A DNA stretch of 64,000 nt, taken from assembly GCA_030272585.1 (NCBI GenBank), contig BSYQ01000004.1, positions 3,596,001-3,660,000 on the forward strand, in the 5' to 3' direction. The DNA is from Bryopsis sp. KO-2023 (lineage: Eukaryota; Chlorophyta; Ulvophyceae; Bryopsidales; Bryopsidaceae). The position numbers and the translations under genes are program-made. Under the pieces are notes generated by a model that saw only the letters and a list, made by a program, of their open reading frames with translations, ran no database searches and had not been told where the DNA came from. Below, in pieces: positions 1-11,589 of the stretch (within the stretch, counting starts at the first letter, position 1; every line of letters starts with the position of its first letter).

Positions 1-1677
1 TCATTTGCTTTCGCCAGGAGGTAGCGTCTTTTGAACTCCTCATGGTAATTGATAGAGGTGGTGGAGCGGCGAGAAGAAGAGCATGTGAGTGCCGAGGTTC
101 TGCGATTTGTGCTGGATGCCCAATGACAGACAGAGGGCAAAGAGGAAGAAGACCTGATACTATGATATTGAGCAGGAGGTATCGTGATCATGGCTGATGA
201 GGGTCTCAAATTTGTTTGCACTTTCCACAACAGACGGAGCATCCAGCTGCTGAGAAAGCCACACACGAATCAATGCTCCCTCCAATCGAAAATCGATCGA
301 ACCAGGATTGGTTAGACAATTTGTTCAGTTTGATTTTCATCGATACATGGGGGGGGGTGGGGGCAAAGTCAACTCTTTAATTCAAAGGAATCATACCCAA
401 ACCATTTTGAAATGAGATGAGCGATGCTGCTCACCGTTTTTTTTATGCAATTCATGATTGCCACAACAGGATTTCACGTGGGAGGATGTGTCAGTGCATT
501 TCCCAAAGCTTGACGACCCCATTAAGATCCCACCAAGATCACCTTGAATTGCCTTGTCGTCACACCAGCCAGAGCTTCGACCCTCTTCCGCCTGTCTGAC
601 CTCACAGCCTGCACCAGATGAATGCCTCATCAGCACATGACCCACACTTTCTAAAAGATGTGGATTCAGATCCAGCAGATATGCAGAAGCTGCCAAGAAA
701 TGACACTTTGGGGGAAAGACAACTGACATCCAACCCCCCTCCCCCCCCAGAAATGCCCATCCTTCTTGAAAATTCACAGAATGCGTGGATGGCATGAGGG
801 GAGCTCACGTTTTGCTAGATGTGGATCTATCCTCAAAAAACAGTTCATAAACTCGGCGACGGGCTGCTCCCGTCCCCGTTTTCTGGACTCTGCGCCGTCA
901 GGACAGCGACATTGTCCCACAGAACCATCCACGGCCTTCGCTTTCTTTTTCTCGTGGTTGGTTTTTCCCAGGAGCCATGCTGACTCACCATAGTTTGTGC
1001 AGAGCAGTCCAGCAGGCGCATTACAACTGACTTTGTCTGGGGGAGGGGCTTTGTTTCGGAGTGTTTTAATGAGATTAATTGGTCATTCCCTGCATGACCT
1101 TCCAAGGGTTACATATCCATGCATTGATGGCCGTAAGAAGATACTTCTTCCCCCCAGCTCAGATTTCGCTGTTTGATGCTGTCCAAAACTTTTCTGTTCG
1201 GTTGAGAACTCTCGGGTGGCGGCTGGAAAGGGGGAGGATGGGATTCGCCGAGCTACCGCCACCCGCTGTACTTTCGCTTGACAAGAAATGCAAGAACACA
1301 TCAAGTTCTGGTGACTAATGTAGACCCGAAACGTCTCCTCTGTCTCAGCATTTTCTCGCGAAAAACGTCCCTCCGCACCTCTCAGCCGTCCGTCCAGTAC
1401 TTGACAGAAAGCCAATGGATTTGACGTCGAGGGGCCCGCAGTCCCCTCCTACCGGTTGAAGCTTCACGATGTTTCCGTTCGTTTTCTACTTATCGCGGAC
1501 CCCTGCCCCTGATCACCATCGGGATTGGACTTTCGGGTGTCGACTTGTGTGTGGATTGGTTGTGGTCTGTGAGTGGTGAAGGAGTTCGGAGCAACCTCTG
1601 CAGTATTTGGTGTACCTCTGCCCATCAAACAAGTTTGACGAGTCGATTCCCGAAGTCCAATTCAGGAGGAGGATATC
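1..1677. other. no gene recognised; 5' flank of expansin gene
   Basis: Only short overlapping frames in all directions, none with recognisable domains or consistent splice structure. The right end must hold the promoter and 5' UTR of the expansin-like gene that starts at 1678. I see no RNA gene or repeat here. Confidence 0.4.
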
Positions 1678-3257
1678 ATGGCGGTTTTCAACAAGGTTAT
1701 GGCGCTCTTGGTGTGCTTTTTGGCATCGCCGCTTGCTGGTGTTGTTCAAGCTGAGGCCGGATGGCGCTGGGGACGAGCGACGTTCTATGGAATTTGGTGG
1801 AGCATCCACACGTGAGTGAATCCCATTTGATCTCTACCCTACGCCGCCGCTGGCTCGCTCGCTCGTTAATGGGCTGTGCAACATGGCTATCCGAACCGCC
1901 CTTCAATTTTCTTTTGCTGTCTCTTTACGGCGGCGCCGCCCTTTTGGAAAACAATTCACACTGGCTTTTTGGCTTTGTGCAGAGGAAGCTGCGGTTACGG
2001 CAACATCGATTATTGGCAGGTACTTGCTGGGGAGGGGGGTTTCCTCGGGTGTTGTTGTGTGGAGGCTTCTGTCTTTTTGGTTTTGTTGGGGTGATCACTG
2101 TTGCGATTTCGTCTCCAGGGAACAGGCTGGGACGTCGCCGCCATTCCTGACTCCCATTACGAGTACAACTGGAGTTGTGGGTAGGTCGATCTTCTATTGC
2201 CAGTGTTCCTACTGTGCTTTTCGTCAGGACTGCTCGGTTCAGAGTGCCAGGATTTGTTTTGGGGGCCCCCTATGCGCGATCTTGCTCAGGACGCTAAAAT
2301 CTCGATATGCGGATATGTGAGGTGACGTGGTCGATGTCGATGCAGGAAGTGCTACGAGGTGAAGTGCGAGCCCATGAACTTCAAGGACAACTATGGGAAT
2401 CAGCTGGAAAGGTCGAACGCCTGTTATGATCCATGGAAAGTTGTGACCGTGACGATTGTGGATAGCTGCCCATGCAACTACAAAGGAAACTCGTACTCCA
2501 ACAAGAGATGGTGAGTCCAGGAATTTGATATCTTGATACCTGATCATCTACAATGGAGGAAAAACGGTTGGCCTGATTCCCTTTTGCTCCACTTTTTCCA
2601 CTTTTAGCACCTTCGATGGTTGCTTGCTTTTGAATTCTCTGATGAAATCCTGTTGAGGTTTTGAGGAGCTGGGTGAATTTTGAACCTCGTGGTGTGTTTG
2701 CTTTTTTGAACCTCAGGTGCTGTGGTGATATGGACCATTTTGATCTTTCTTACCACACTTTCGACAAGCTTGCCCCCCGTCACTACGGAGTGATCGGCCT
2801 GAAGTACCGTCCGGTGGCCTGCCCCTCCAGCTACTTGGAGAACAGGCACCACCTCGGCCGAAAGCTGAAGGACGAGCAGCACGGTGAAAACTCTGAGGGC
2901 CCCCAGATGGTGGTTCTCAATGAGCGTTACGAAAGGCCAGCAGGAGTCGAGGGGGCAATGCCAGCCGAACAGAACGCCGCTGATCAGGAGAGCAAAGAAT
3001 TCGTGGGATCTTTGCCAGATGGTTTCACCGAAAAAGACATTGCCGAGGGAGGTGTCAATACTGAGAGGCGTGCTGAAGAGGAAGCTGCTGCTCCTACTCA
3101 GCATGTCGTGGAGGTCCCTGCTTTGAGGGATGTCGAGGCTGATGTGGTGAACCGCAACCCCAGGAAGAATCAGAGCTCGGCGGCTTTGCTTAAAAACTTG
3201 AATGTGCTCATGAAGGCCAAGATGATGTCGTCTGAAATTGCACCAGACAAGCAGTAA
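1678..3257 (+). CDS. expansin-like secreted cell-wall protein, 5 exons
   Basis: Exons 1678-1811, 1983-2019, 2119-2180, 2346-2510 and 2717-3257 have GT-AG borders and agreeing phases and give 312 aa ending in TAA. Residues 1-26 look like a signal peptide (hydrophobic stretch ending VVQAEA). The next ~130 residues are the expansin/GH45-like double-psi beta-barrel: WGRATFYG, GSCGYGNI, TGWDVAAIPDS, a spaced cysteine series, TVTIVDSCPC, SNKRWCCGDMDHFDLS (the HFD motif of alpha-expansins) and GLKYRPVACP. Expansins loosen cell walls without hydrolysis, so the expected site is the apoplast. Instead of the usual CBM63 second domain, the last ~140 residues are a hydrophilic acidic/basic tail ending in a Lys-rich region. 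Expansin-like identity is firm; the function of the tail is unknown. Confidence 0.9.
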
Positions 3258-5600
3258 TATGCATTGTGTTTTTTGAAGGTTCAGGGACGCATTTGTCGAT
3301 GTCACTGTTCTTTCCTATATGCAAGATTTGTCATGTGTTTGAGAGAAAACGAGAAAAGCAAAACAAAATGAGAAGCTATCCTTTCCTGTTTAGGGGGAGA
3401 AGCTAATAAAGAAAATGGATTATTTTCCCTTGATGATTGTATATACATATGCAAAACTCCAGAGAGAGAAAAAAGCGAGGGAAAAAAAAAGAAAAAAGAA
3501 AAAAAAGGTGAGAAAAGAGTCAAGGATATCCATTGAGCGCATTGGGCGTTTCTTCTTTTTTTTTTACAATTTCTTCTTTTCACATACTGTGGAAAGAAAG
3601 AAAAAGAGCAAAAGCATCAAGAGTCCCTCCTTTGTTTTTTTTTGTTAAAATGTGGTGTTTTTTGAGGGTTGAATGCTTGGATTATTAGATTTGATCCCAG
3701 AAAGTAGATTTCGGTTGGCCTTTGGTGCTCAAGAAATGATGTTTGGTAACATCCACCCAATGAGCTATTGGGAATAAAATCCTATTGGCCTCTCTGAATC
3801 TGGGTTCTATCTATATGGCGTGTTTTCCTTGAGGAAATGTCGAGATTGTCTGCGGTGATAATTTTCCGATCTTCGGAATCTGAACGATTTCACTTTTTAT
3901 CTCAGTGGTGTGATCGGATTTCGTTATTATCTGCTGGGGGCGATCCAAGCTTTTTTTTTCATGGGGAACTTTTTTGGGGATATGGTTGATTGCCATTATC
4001 AAAATGTTTTTTATATTGTCAAAGACCAGGTCTTGACACTGTGTCCTCAAATTTGGATGCTAAATGGCACAAACATAAAAAAAGGGAAAAAAAAAGGAAG
4101 ACTTTTTTTTTCCAAAAGCAGGTGGCCCTTTTTTCATTTTAGAGCTTTCGAGCAAAGAGTGGGGGAAGTACCAATGAAATGTTTGGGTTTTTTTTTGCGG
4201 GATTTGGAGTTTTCATAGTCGCAGACTCCATTTTTTTTCTTTTTCTTCCCTTTGGAATATGATTCAAGAACTAATCTTGAAAAAATTATATATATATACT
4301 TTTATATATTGCATGAAATGTGTTTCTGGATGTCCTTATGATGGATCAATGAAAAAAAAAAAGATCCAATGGAACTATTTATCTATGTGTGGGGGAACTA
4401 TCTATTTGCTTTGCTTGTTTGTTTTTTTTTCCTTTTTGGGATGATTTGGTACTTCGTTGGGACTTTTATTGCTCTTTTTTTCTTTTTCTATCTTATTGTG
4501 GAGGGAATGCTAATTGTGCTTTTTCCTTTTTTTTTCTCTTGGGGGTTTGGAGAGTCGGAAAAAAAATGTTGAAATTTGTGGCTCTTCGTTTTTTATGTTC
4601 TGCAAGGAGGGAAAAAAAGCATGAGTGACTTCAACACAAATGACTAATCTTGTGAGGTCAGTGATGAAGAATAATAGGGATTTCTTTTGCCCTTATTTTG
4701 AAGCAGTAAAAAATGGAGGAGTATGGATTGAATTCTATAGTCATATGCGGAATGTTTGTTTTGGATTGATTTGTGGAACGCATGGACCATGCATCACCCA
4801 GAAAAAAAATGATATGAAATCATTGGGTGTGGTCGTGGGAAAAAGAATAAGGTCGATCGACCCTTGCTTTGTGTGTGAAGCGTACGAGATAGTGCGTTCC
4901 TGTAAATAGTAATATTGCTGTTTTTGAAAAAAAAAACACTTTTTCGGAGTGGATCTGCAGTGTGACTGTTCCTGTACGTTTCATTATATTTATGTCATAA
5001 TATTCATGATTATGATATGATCATATTGATGACTGATTTTTATGGGAAGTCTTTTTTTGTTACTGCGTTCATGTCTTCGGATGTGCATGTACCACTTTAT
5101 TTTTGTACCTCTTCATTGTACTATTCCAATTACCTGCCATGAGACATCATATATGTTTTCTTTAAGGTTTACTCCATTTAATCCAATGCATTCAAACTAT
5201 TTGAAGGGTTCAGTCATTTGACTACCTACTGGTCTAAAATTGTAAATGCATAGAATGAGAAGCAAGAATTGAGTACCTGAAACTTCTTGAGGGAGTTCTT
5301 ATTTCCACTGCATGGAAGTTAAACTGATGTGGCTCAGAGCTGAAAAAGAACCTTCCTGACCAAATTGCAAACCAAAGCAATCAGAGTTGGAGTTCATTCT
5401 CCAATGGATTTCAGTGTTTGGGTACTCCCATATTTCTCATCTGGACCCAAAAAGACTTCTAAAAACCACAGAAATGCAGAAAAATGGAACACAGTCGCAG
5501 CCCTTGCTTGTCATGACAAGCCGCTGAATGTCGAAAAATCTGAAGTTGCACATGGCGCACCAGAAAATGAAGGTTCTGAACAGGTTCTTCACAGTGCAGC
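3258..5600. other. intergenic, T-rich low-complexity; no gene seen
   Basis: The plus strand is rich in T runs with interspersed A runs (roughly 3480-4600), as expected for 3' UTR and intergenic sequence. Frames of 60-174 codons exist but show no domain, no codon pattern and no splice logic. A frame at 5365-5889 overlaps the first TilS exon in another phase and is judged a shadow. Confidence 0.5.
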
Positions 5601-8139
5601 ATGGGAGTGTTGTTCGATCATTTCAAACGATTTCTGGAGTCCTACAGGATCTCCCCGTCGATCCGCGCCACGATCGCTTTATCTGGCGGCCCCGACAGCA
5701 CAGCTCTCGCGGCGTTGTCGTCCAGATGGTGCTGCGGTAACGAACCATCTCCCCATTTCCCCCGAGCGACGCGTGTCTTCCAGCCGCCATTTATTTATTT
5801 TTCCCGAAACAGGGACAATGCAGGCTCAAACACCAGAAGTTACCCCCCCCCCCTCCTTTCTCGCCAGTAGAGAGCGTCAGGTGTTTTGATCAGGAGTGTG
5901 ACAATCATTATTGGACTGGATGCATGCAGAGTGGATGCAAAAAGAAGCGTCGGATTTTCGTGACGACTATGAGAATCCATTCGTCGCAGGTACCGAAATC
6001 CAACTCGAAACTGTCACAAATCATCATGAAAGGAAGGCACACTGTGCATATGTACCATACCTGGACCTGGATTTTTGATGCCCCCCTGGTTCAGATGTTG
6101 GCAGTCTCAGCTTTCAAACCTACAGCCTGCTCCACCAAAAAGACCCACTCATCGATCTGAAACTGTTTCAGAGGGATCCATCCAGGCAAGCGCAGTCCCG
6201 TCCTCCTTTCAAACTCCATTACCATTATTTTGGCATCATTTTTTGAAACATGCAATCGATTTCCAAATTAAACATGACGTTCTGGGATAATGTAAGAAAA
6301 AAGATATTTTACTGCAGAATTTGTTTATTTATTTATAGTTGCAACTCATAATAATTCACATATTATCCCTCCTTGTCTGTGACACCAAAATTTTCAGCCA
6401 AGTTTCTATAAACCCACAGGCCTTTGGCAGTGGTGGTGGATCATGGACTTCGTCCAGAAAGCCAGCAGGAAGCAATTGCTGTTAGCAAAGGGGCAGGAGC
6501 ATCGAACCTGGAGGTCCTAGTCAAAACAGTGGACTGGGGGAGGGCAAAACCTGAGAAAGGGAAAGCCATGGCGCTCGCTCGCCAAAAGAGATATGAATTG
6601 TTGTATGAGGCTTGCATCGCAGCCAACTCTCCTGTGCTGTTAACTGGGCATCATCTGGGTAAGATTGGCCATCCTAATGCAATCCTTTGACCCTTTACGA
6701 AACGAGGTGCAAAAAGATAATCAAAGTGCAAAGGCCGGAAGATATATATATATATATACATATGCATATATAGGACTCGTTTGGGGGTCGCTGGTTGTCA
6801 AGAGAAATTCAATTGGTAATGGGGGATGTGATATTCCACTGTGTAGGAGATCAAATGGAAACCTTCGTTTCTCGCTTTTTTGGAGCCAGCGGTGTGGATG
6901 GTCTGAGCGGAATGCAGCCAGCCAGTCTGATTCGACCAGGTCCACCTGAGTGCCTTCTTCGCTATGAATGCTTCGGCAAAATCACATCCAGATCGAGAAT
7001 TGACCATGGTGTATTTCGTTCAGGATGCCCAGGTCCGCTGTTCAACATGCACTCCACCATCGATCACCCGATTTTATTGCTCCGGCCGTTCCTAGGTCAG
7101 TTCAAATCCAGAAGGAACGGTATCTATCCCCAACATTTGACCGAGCAATCAAGGATTCAGAGGTGCATGTCTGAGTAGCATTGCATGTACATCAAAAGGC
7201 TTTGAATGACAATCAACGGTAGCCTCGGCATAACCCGACAGTTGTGCATTTGTATGTTTATGTTTTGGGGAAAACCCAAAGGGGTGGAAAAATCCGAGCT
7301 GGTGAGGTATTGTGAAGATGCCGGTTTGAGTTACGTCAAGGATCCGACCAATGTGGATTCTTTCTTTGCAAGAGCTAGAGTTCGGAAAGTCTTGGCAAGT
7401 GCACCCAGGTGAATTCAGATTGCCGCCATTCTGCTAAAATATAATGTTTGCTTTTTTGACTTCGCTGGAGTTCTGTTTTTCTGCCACCCTCCGATGCGTT
7501 TTATTTTTTATTTTTTGGAATTTTTCGATTTCGGTCGTGTGTGCAGTGTTGCGGAGGATATTGCTGCTGTCCAGCGATCATGCACAGATGCAAGAAAACT
7601 GCAGGAGGACTCAGCATTCGTTCTTCTACAGAAAACTTGGATCTGCAATGAAGGGTGGGGGGTGGCGGTGGTGGGGAAATTGTGATGTGTTTTGTTTTTG
7701 TACGGGAATCAGTGCTGATTGCTTTCATGGTGCCTTTCGATCCAGCGTTTAGAAAAAACCCAATCAATCTTTGTTCATTTGGATGTCCCTGCAAACAACT
7801 TTTTTAAGAAATCGTCTCTTCTTGTGTGTGTGTTTGGGCAGGTCTTTGTGCGATGGGGGAAGAGCTGTTTTTGATGTTGGGCCTTTCGTAGGTTCCACCC
7901 GTTGGGTCGTTCGGAGGCTCATGCTGGTGGTTCTGCAAATAATTGCCCGGAAAGAATATCCCCCACGATCGGGCATTGATTCGCTTGTGAATGCTCTGCT
8001 GTCTGGCAGACTTACTTGCAATTTTGATTTTGGGGGATGCCTCGTTCAACCTGTCAAAAAATCCAAGGGCTCTCAAATAGCCATCACAAAGTCCTCCACT
8101 CGGAGAGGGGTCCTGAAAGAAATGGTGGATGGCTTCTGA
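5601..8139 (+). CDS. tilS: tRNA(Ile)-lysidine synthase-like (TilS), probably organellar
   Basis: TilS converts C34 of the CAU-anticodon tRNA(Ile) to lysidine using lysine and ATP. In plants and algae the nuclear copy is expected to act in plastids or mitochondria. Exons seen: 5601-5736 (PP-loop ATP motif ALSGGPDSTAL), ~6420-6658 (VVVDHGLRPES and LLTGHHL), 6847-7095 (DQMETFVSRFFGASGVDGL, then LLLRPFLG), 7282-7408 (ELVRYCEDAGL...VKDPTN, then ARARVRKVL), 7547-7654 and 7842-8139 (C-terminal domain with FDFGGCLVQP; TGA stop). Exons 3-6 join in phase. The exon 1-2 junction does not: exon 1 leaves one base where exon 2 needs two, so a mini-exon or a 1-nt assembly error is likely. The first D of the usual HHLDDQ is G across the spliced junction. 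A start upstream with a transit peptide is possible. Confidence 0.85.
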
Positions 8140-8858
8140 CAAATCTTTTGTTCGTCTACTTGTTATGTTATAGTATATGGTATTTTGTGAAAGGAATGCT
8201 CGCAAACCTTTTTTCATTTTGAACTACTGTGTGAAGTGTTATTGGGATGTGTGCCAAGTTTTCTTACATTTTTTCAAGTGGATGCAGACTTACCATCACA
8301 GAAAGTCAGTGCTGAGTTTTGAAACAAAATGTCCTGTCCACACCATTGTAACCAACCAAACATCCCCCTCCCCTCTTCCTCTTTGAAAAAATCATTGGCT
8401 GGCAAAACCAGCACAGGCAAAGTCGCTCGAACAATACACTTTTACAAACAGGCTTGTTCCCCTTTGAAAATAAAAAAATCAGAAAAGCAACTGTACAAAC
8501 ATCTCATCTCATTTTCATGCTCCATGCATTACTTCCGTGGAAAACCTCCACGAAACGTTGAAGTAAAGAAAAAAAAAATCCTCCGCAAAAGCTTTCCCAG
8601 CTCCCCCCCTCCCCTTTTTCAATACAAGACCCACCTGCCCTCCATTCTTCCGTCGCATTCTTTGTAGAAACACAACCACACTCTCTGCCTTTTCTGGAGG
8701 AAAATATCCAAGTTTTCATCCCCAATACATTTCCACATAGAAAGCCTGGTTGCGAAGGCAAACAGGGGTGGGGGAAATTTCTCCCATTCTTTGCAACCAG
8801 GCTTTCTTTGTTTTTGTTTTTTTAAATCCCAACCCCACCATTTCTTTTCACTGGACTG
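8140..8858. other. intergenic between convergent genes
   Basis: Separates the stop of the TilS-like gene (+) from the stop of the membrane-protein gene (-). AT-rich 3' flanks followed by a C-rich/A-rich stretch. No coding or RNA feature recognised. Confidence 0.45.
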
Positions 8859-9584
8859 CTACTGACCCCGCAGCCCCGCATGAATTCCTCGCCAGCAAGC
8901 GATGGTTACAGCCAAAGCCAACAACACCTCCAATTCAGCAGGTACCCCAGTGCTCCCCGTCCCGGAAAAGAAGTTGATGGTCGGCATCACCAGACTCGTC
9001 CCGATCAAATTCTGCGAAACCATCAAGGAAAAAATCCCCAACACCCCAGGAATCACCCGGAGCCATGTGATCAATGCTGATGTCACACCATACAACACCG
9101 GAAGCCCCATCGTTATCTCCATTGCACTCGGCCCTTCGAAATCTGGGCGATAATCGTAGTCCCGTTGAAATCCTGAAACCAGCCACCACACGGACACCAC
9201 CGATGCGATCAAAACGGGCTGCTCCATGAGGTCGATACGATCGCTGGCCAGGTGAGTTGCAGTGATCATGATGGCGTCCCCGAAAGCCTTGGTATATAGA
9301 GTGTAGATCTTGTCGTCATGCTCCCGCTTACGCCTCTTGGCCGATGCGGTCCTAGCCCCCATCGATTTTCGACCAGGGGTGGTTTTGATCGATCCTGGAT
9401 TTCTGGCGTTCGATTCGTTTCGGCCGGAGCTTTTCTCGGAGGGCGACTTCTGGGCGCTCAAAGGTCTCAGAGATTTGGGTTGATTGCCCGAACATCGATG
9501 CGGGGGGCCATGGATGGTCGAGCAGAAAGATTTCGAAGAAATCCCCCATCCCAGGATGGAATCGAGTGGCGATGAACGGATCAT
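8859..9584 (-). CDS. unidentified multi-pass membrane protein with transit-like N-terminus
   Basis: One open frame; the first ATG is at 9584 (241 aa), with the frame open upstream to 9680 without an ATG. Residues 1-75 are rich in S, R, K and P with few acidic residues, resembling an organelle transit peptide. About 80-105 is basic (AKRRKREHDD). Then come hydrophobic segments around PVLIASVVSVWWLVSGF, ITMGLPVLYGVTSALITWL...GVLGIFSLMVS and LEVLLALAVTIACWRGI. The GD...WW...WLR...SF...WRG layout is loosely reminiscent of DUF3054 plastid membrane proteins, but this is a weak resemblance and I do not assign it. An upstream exon cannot be excluded. Confidence 0.5.
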   Translation of the reverse strand: MIRSSPLDSILGWGISSKSFCSTIHGPPHRCSGNQPKSLRPLSAQKSPSEKSSGRNESNARNPGSIKTTPGRKSMGARTASAKRRKREHDDKIYTLYTKAFGDAIMITATHLASDRIDLMEQPVLIASVVSVWWLVSGFQRDYDYRPDFEGPSAMEITMGLPVLYGVTSALITWLRVIPGVLGIFSLMVSQNLIGTSLVMPTINFFSGTGSTGVPAELEVLLALAVTIACWRGIHAGLRGQ

Positions 9585-10319
9585 TTGAGAAGAAAAGGGA
9601 CACCAAAAGAAGCAGTTCAGATTTTCTGCATCCGGGGGTGAAAACCTGAACACAGAAGACGGTGGCGAGCATTCGCCCACAGGTTAGAATTCCATCAAAA
9701 AGAGCCCCCAAGAAGCAAGGAAACCAAATCCAGGATCCAACAGCAAATAAATGCAAATATATATTCTGTTAATATCAAATTCGCTGAGAAGGGGATCAGA
9801 TTCATGACTACAGGAACAACGGTTGGATGATTTTTTTTTGTTGAATCCCTGGGCGACATTGTATTATATTCGCTGTTGGCAATATTGCGAGAACGTGCAC
9901 ACACACGCCGACCGGCGCTGGGGAAACGCCCACACGCGCGCGTGGAAAGTCGTATTAGAGCACCGAAGCCCCACTCGTGTGTGTGTGCAACACAAGAAAT
10001 GAAAAAAACGTCAGAGTGCGACATCATTCTCGAACGACAGAACGTAAACCATAAGATCTACATGAAAGGGTAACTCGGATACTTGGACTAACGACCAGGA
10101 TCCAACAAGCGACGGGACATCGCGCAGTGACGACAAAAGCCACGTGAAAAGTGCTGGGTGAACAGCCGCGTTCGCCCAACGCGAAAGAGTTTTTTAATTC
10201 GAGGGAGTTTTACCTGCCAACGCGTCGCGCTCGCTCGTTTCTGACGTTCCACAACCGTTTCGCAAACACTGAAAAAGAACTCGTTATTCTTTTTTTTGCC
10301 TCCATTGTCGTACGGCCCC
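9585..10319. other. divergent promoter region
   Basis: Lies between the minus-strand membrane-protein gene and the plus-strand small ORF at 10320. Contains a CG-rich patch around 9895-9950 with alternating CACACACG/CGCGCGTG, unlike the AT-rich surroundings. This is a plausible shared promoter, but no specific element can be named. Confidence 0.3.
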
Positions 10320-10583
10320 ATGACGACTTTCAGCACGATCAGCATTTCACCTCAAACTCCGAGACGTGGATCAAACAGCCACGCACAACCGAAAGGAAAT
10401 TTCCCAGCGATGGTTTTCAATATTTTCGAAGTGGGGTCCAAAGGCTTCATCCGACACCGAGCCGCTGTAGCCAGCGTGGCGGGGGTGCTGCTGGTGGGAG
10501 GGGCTTTGGGAATCTCTTACACTGGCTACAGGACGATCTCGTCGCACTGGGAGAAACCCACGCCCGTCGCGCCACGGGACTGA
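10320..10583 (+). CDS. small single-membrane-helix protein, unknown
   Basis: ATG to TGA gives 87 aa. A polar Ser/Gln/Arg-rich first 30 residues precede a second Met (MVFNIFEVGSKGF), then a basic stretch (IRHRAA), one hydrophobic segment (VAGVLLVGGALGISYTGY) and a short polar tail. The basic, Ser-rich N-terminus could be a targeting sequence. The region is CG-richer than its flanks, consistent with coding sequence. No family recognised. Confidence 0.4.
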   Translation: MTTFSTISISPQTPRRGSNSHAQPKGNFPAMVFNIFEVGSKGFIRHRAAVASVAGVLLVGGALGISYTGYRTISSHWEKPTPVAPRD

Positions 10584-11589
10584 ATGCTCACTCGCGTATC
10601 GTGGGGAGTACGATAGGGAAAAGCGTCAGCCAGACTTGAACGAGGATGTCAAGGGGTGATGGGTGGTTATTTCAGTGTGTTGGGGGGTGTAAGTACCAAC
10701 GGATGACTGGTTTCATAGAAGTGAGGGAGGAACAACGGAGGTGGTGGGCTGGCTAGGGTAATAAATGAAGCAAACTTGTGAACTGATTTTGATTAATTTT
10801 GTCCCTGAGGTCTGCTGCATTTGGGATGTCAATTTTCCAATTTTATGCTGCTAGATGTTGTTCTGTGAGCGTCGGGATGTAAAACAAATGAATTGTATCA
10901 AGGATGGGCCAAAATCTTCTGAATTGACCCTTATTCACACGAAGAACTGGACCAGCTGTTGTGAATATTGAGGATTTTGTTTTTAGAGCAAAAGGAGGAG
11001 TGTCTCATAGTTTTTTCTCATGTTGTCAGCAAAATGTTCCGAATTTCCCCGTCCCTCCATAAGTTCCCCACGAAGAGATTTTTCTGAGGTAAGTTGGCTT
11101 GGCATCGCTTTCGTCGGCCTTCCTTCGGTCACTGTGTGGGTGAGTTTTGAGTTGAGCTGTTTCAACGAGGCGAGGTGGATCGGCTAGAACCACCTGGTAA
11201 TATCCCCCACCAAAAAAAAAAGGAATTGAGTAAATGAAACAAAGTGATTGTCGGTGATATTCGAATGCCAGATATTTGAAAAAAAAACACGTGTCGATAC
11301 ATGGATTTGGATGGTGCATGGATTTTCTTCTTCTGGCTTTTTTTGGGGGTGAGGTTTGCTTTATAAGGACTGATCCAGGATTCTATTTTAATCTAGATAT
11401 TTGATATGGTAACCAAAAAAAGGGGAAGACCCACCTCCACCATTTGATTATCAAGAGCTTTTATTTGTTGTTGAGGGTTGCAAACCGGCCATCGTCGAAT
11501 CACATCCCACCAGGGATCCTCCATCGAGAAAGTCAGACACCACACAGCGAGCGCTGGATGTAAATAGGCTCCTCCAAGAACTGTCAAAA
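10584..11589. other. intergenic, no gene seen
   Basis: 3' flanks of the small ORF (+) and of the methyltransferase (-). Only short frames without domain content. Confidence 0.4.

Noticed and set aside
3811..4628. Several frames in T-rich DNA with hydrophobic translations
   Set aside because: Phe-rich translations of T runs; no start context, no splice logic, no conservation signal.
5365..5889. Open frame of 174 codons overlapping the first TilS exon
   Set aside because: Different phase from the SGGPDS-containing frame, no domain, and contains low-complexity proline runs.
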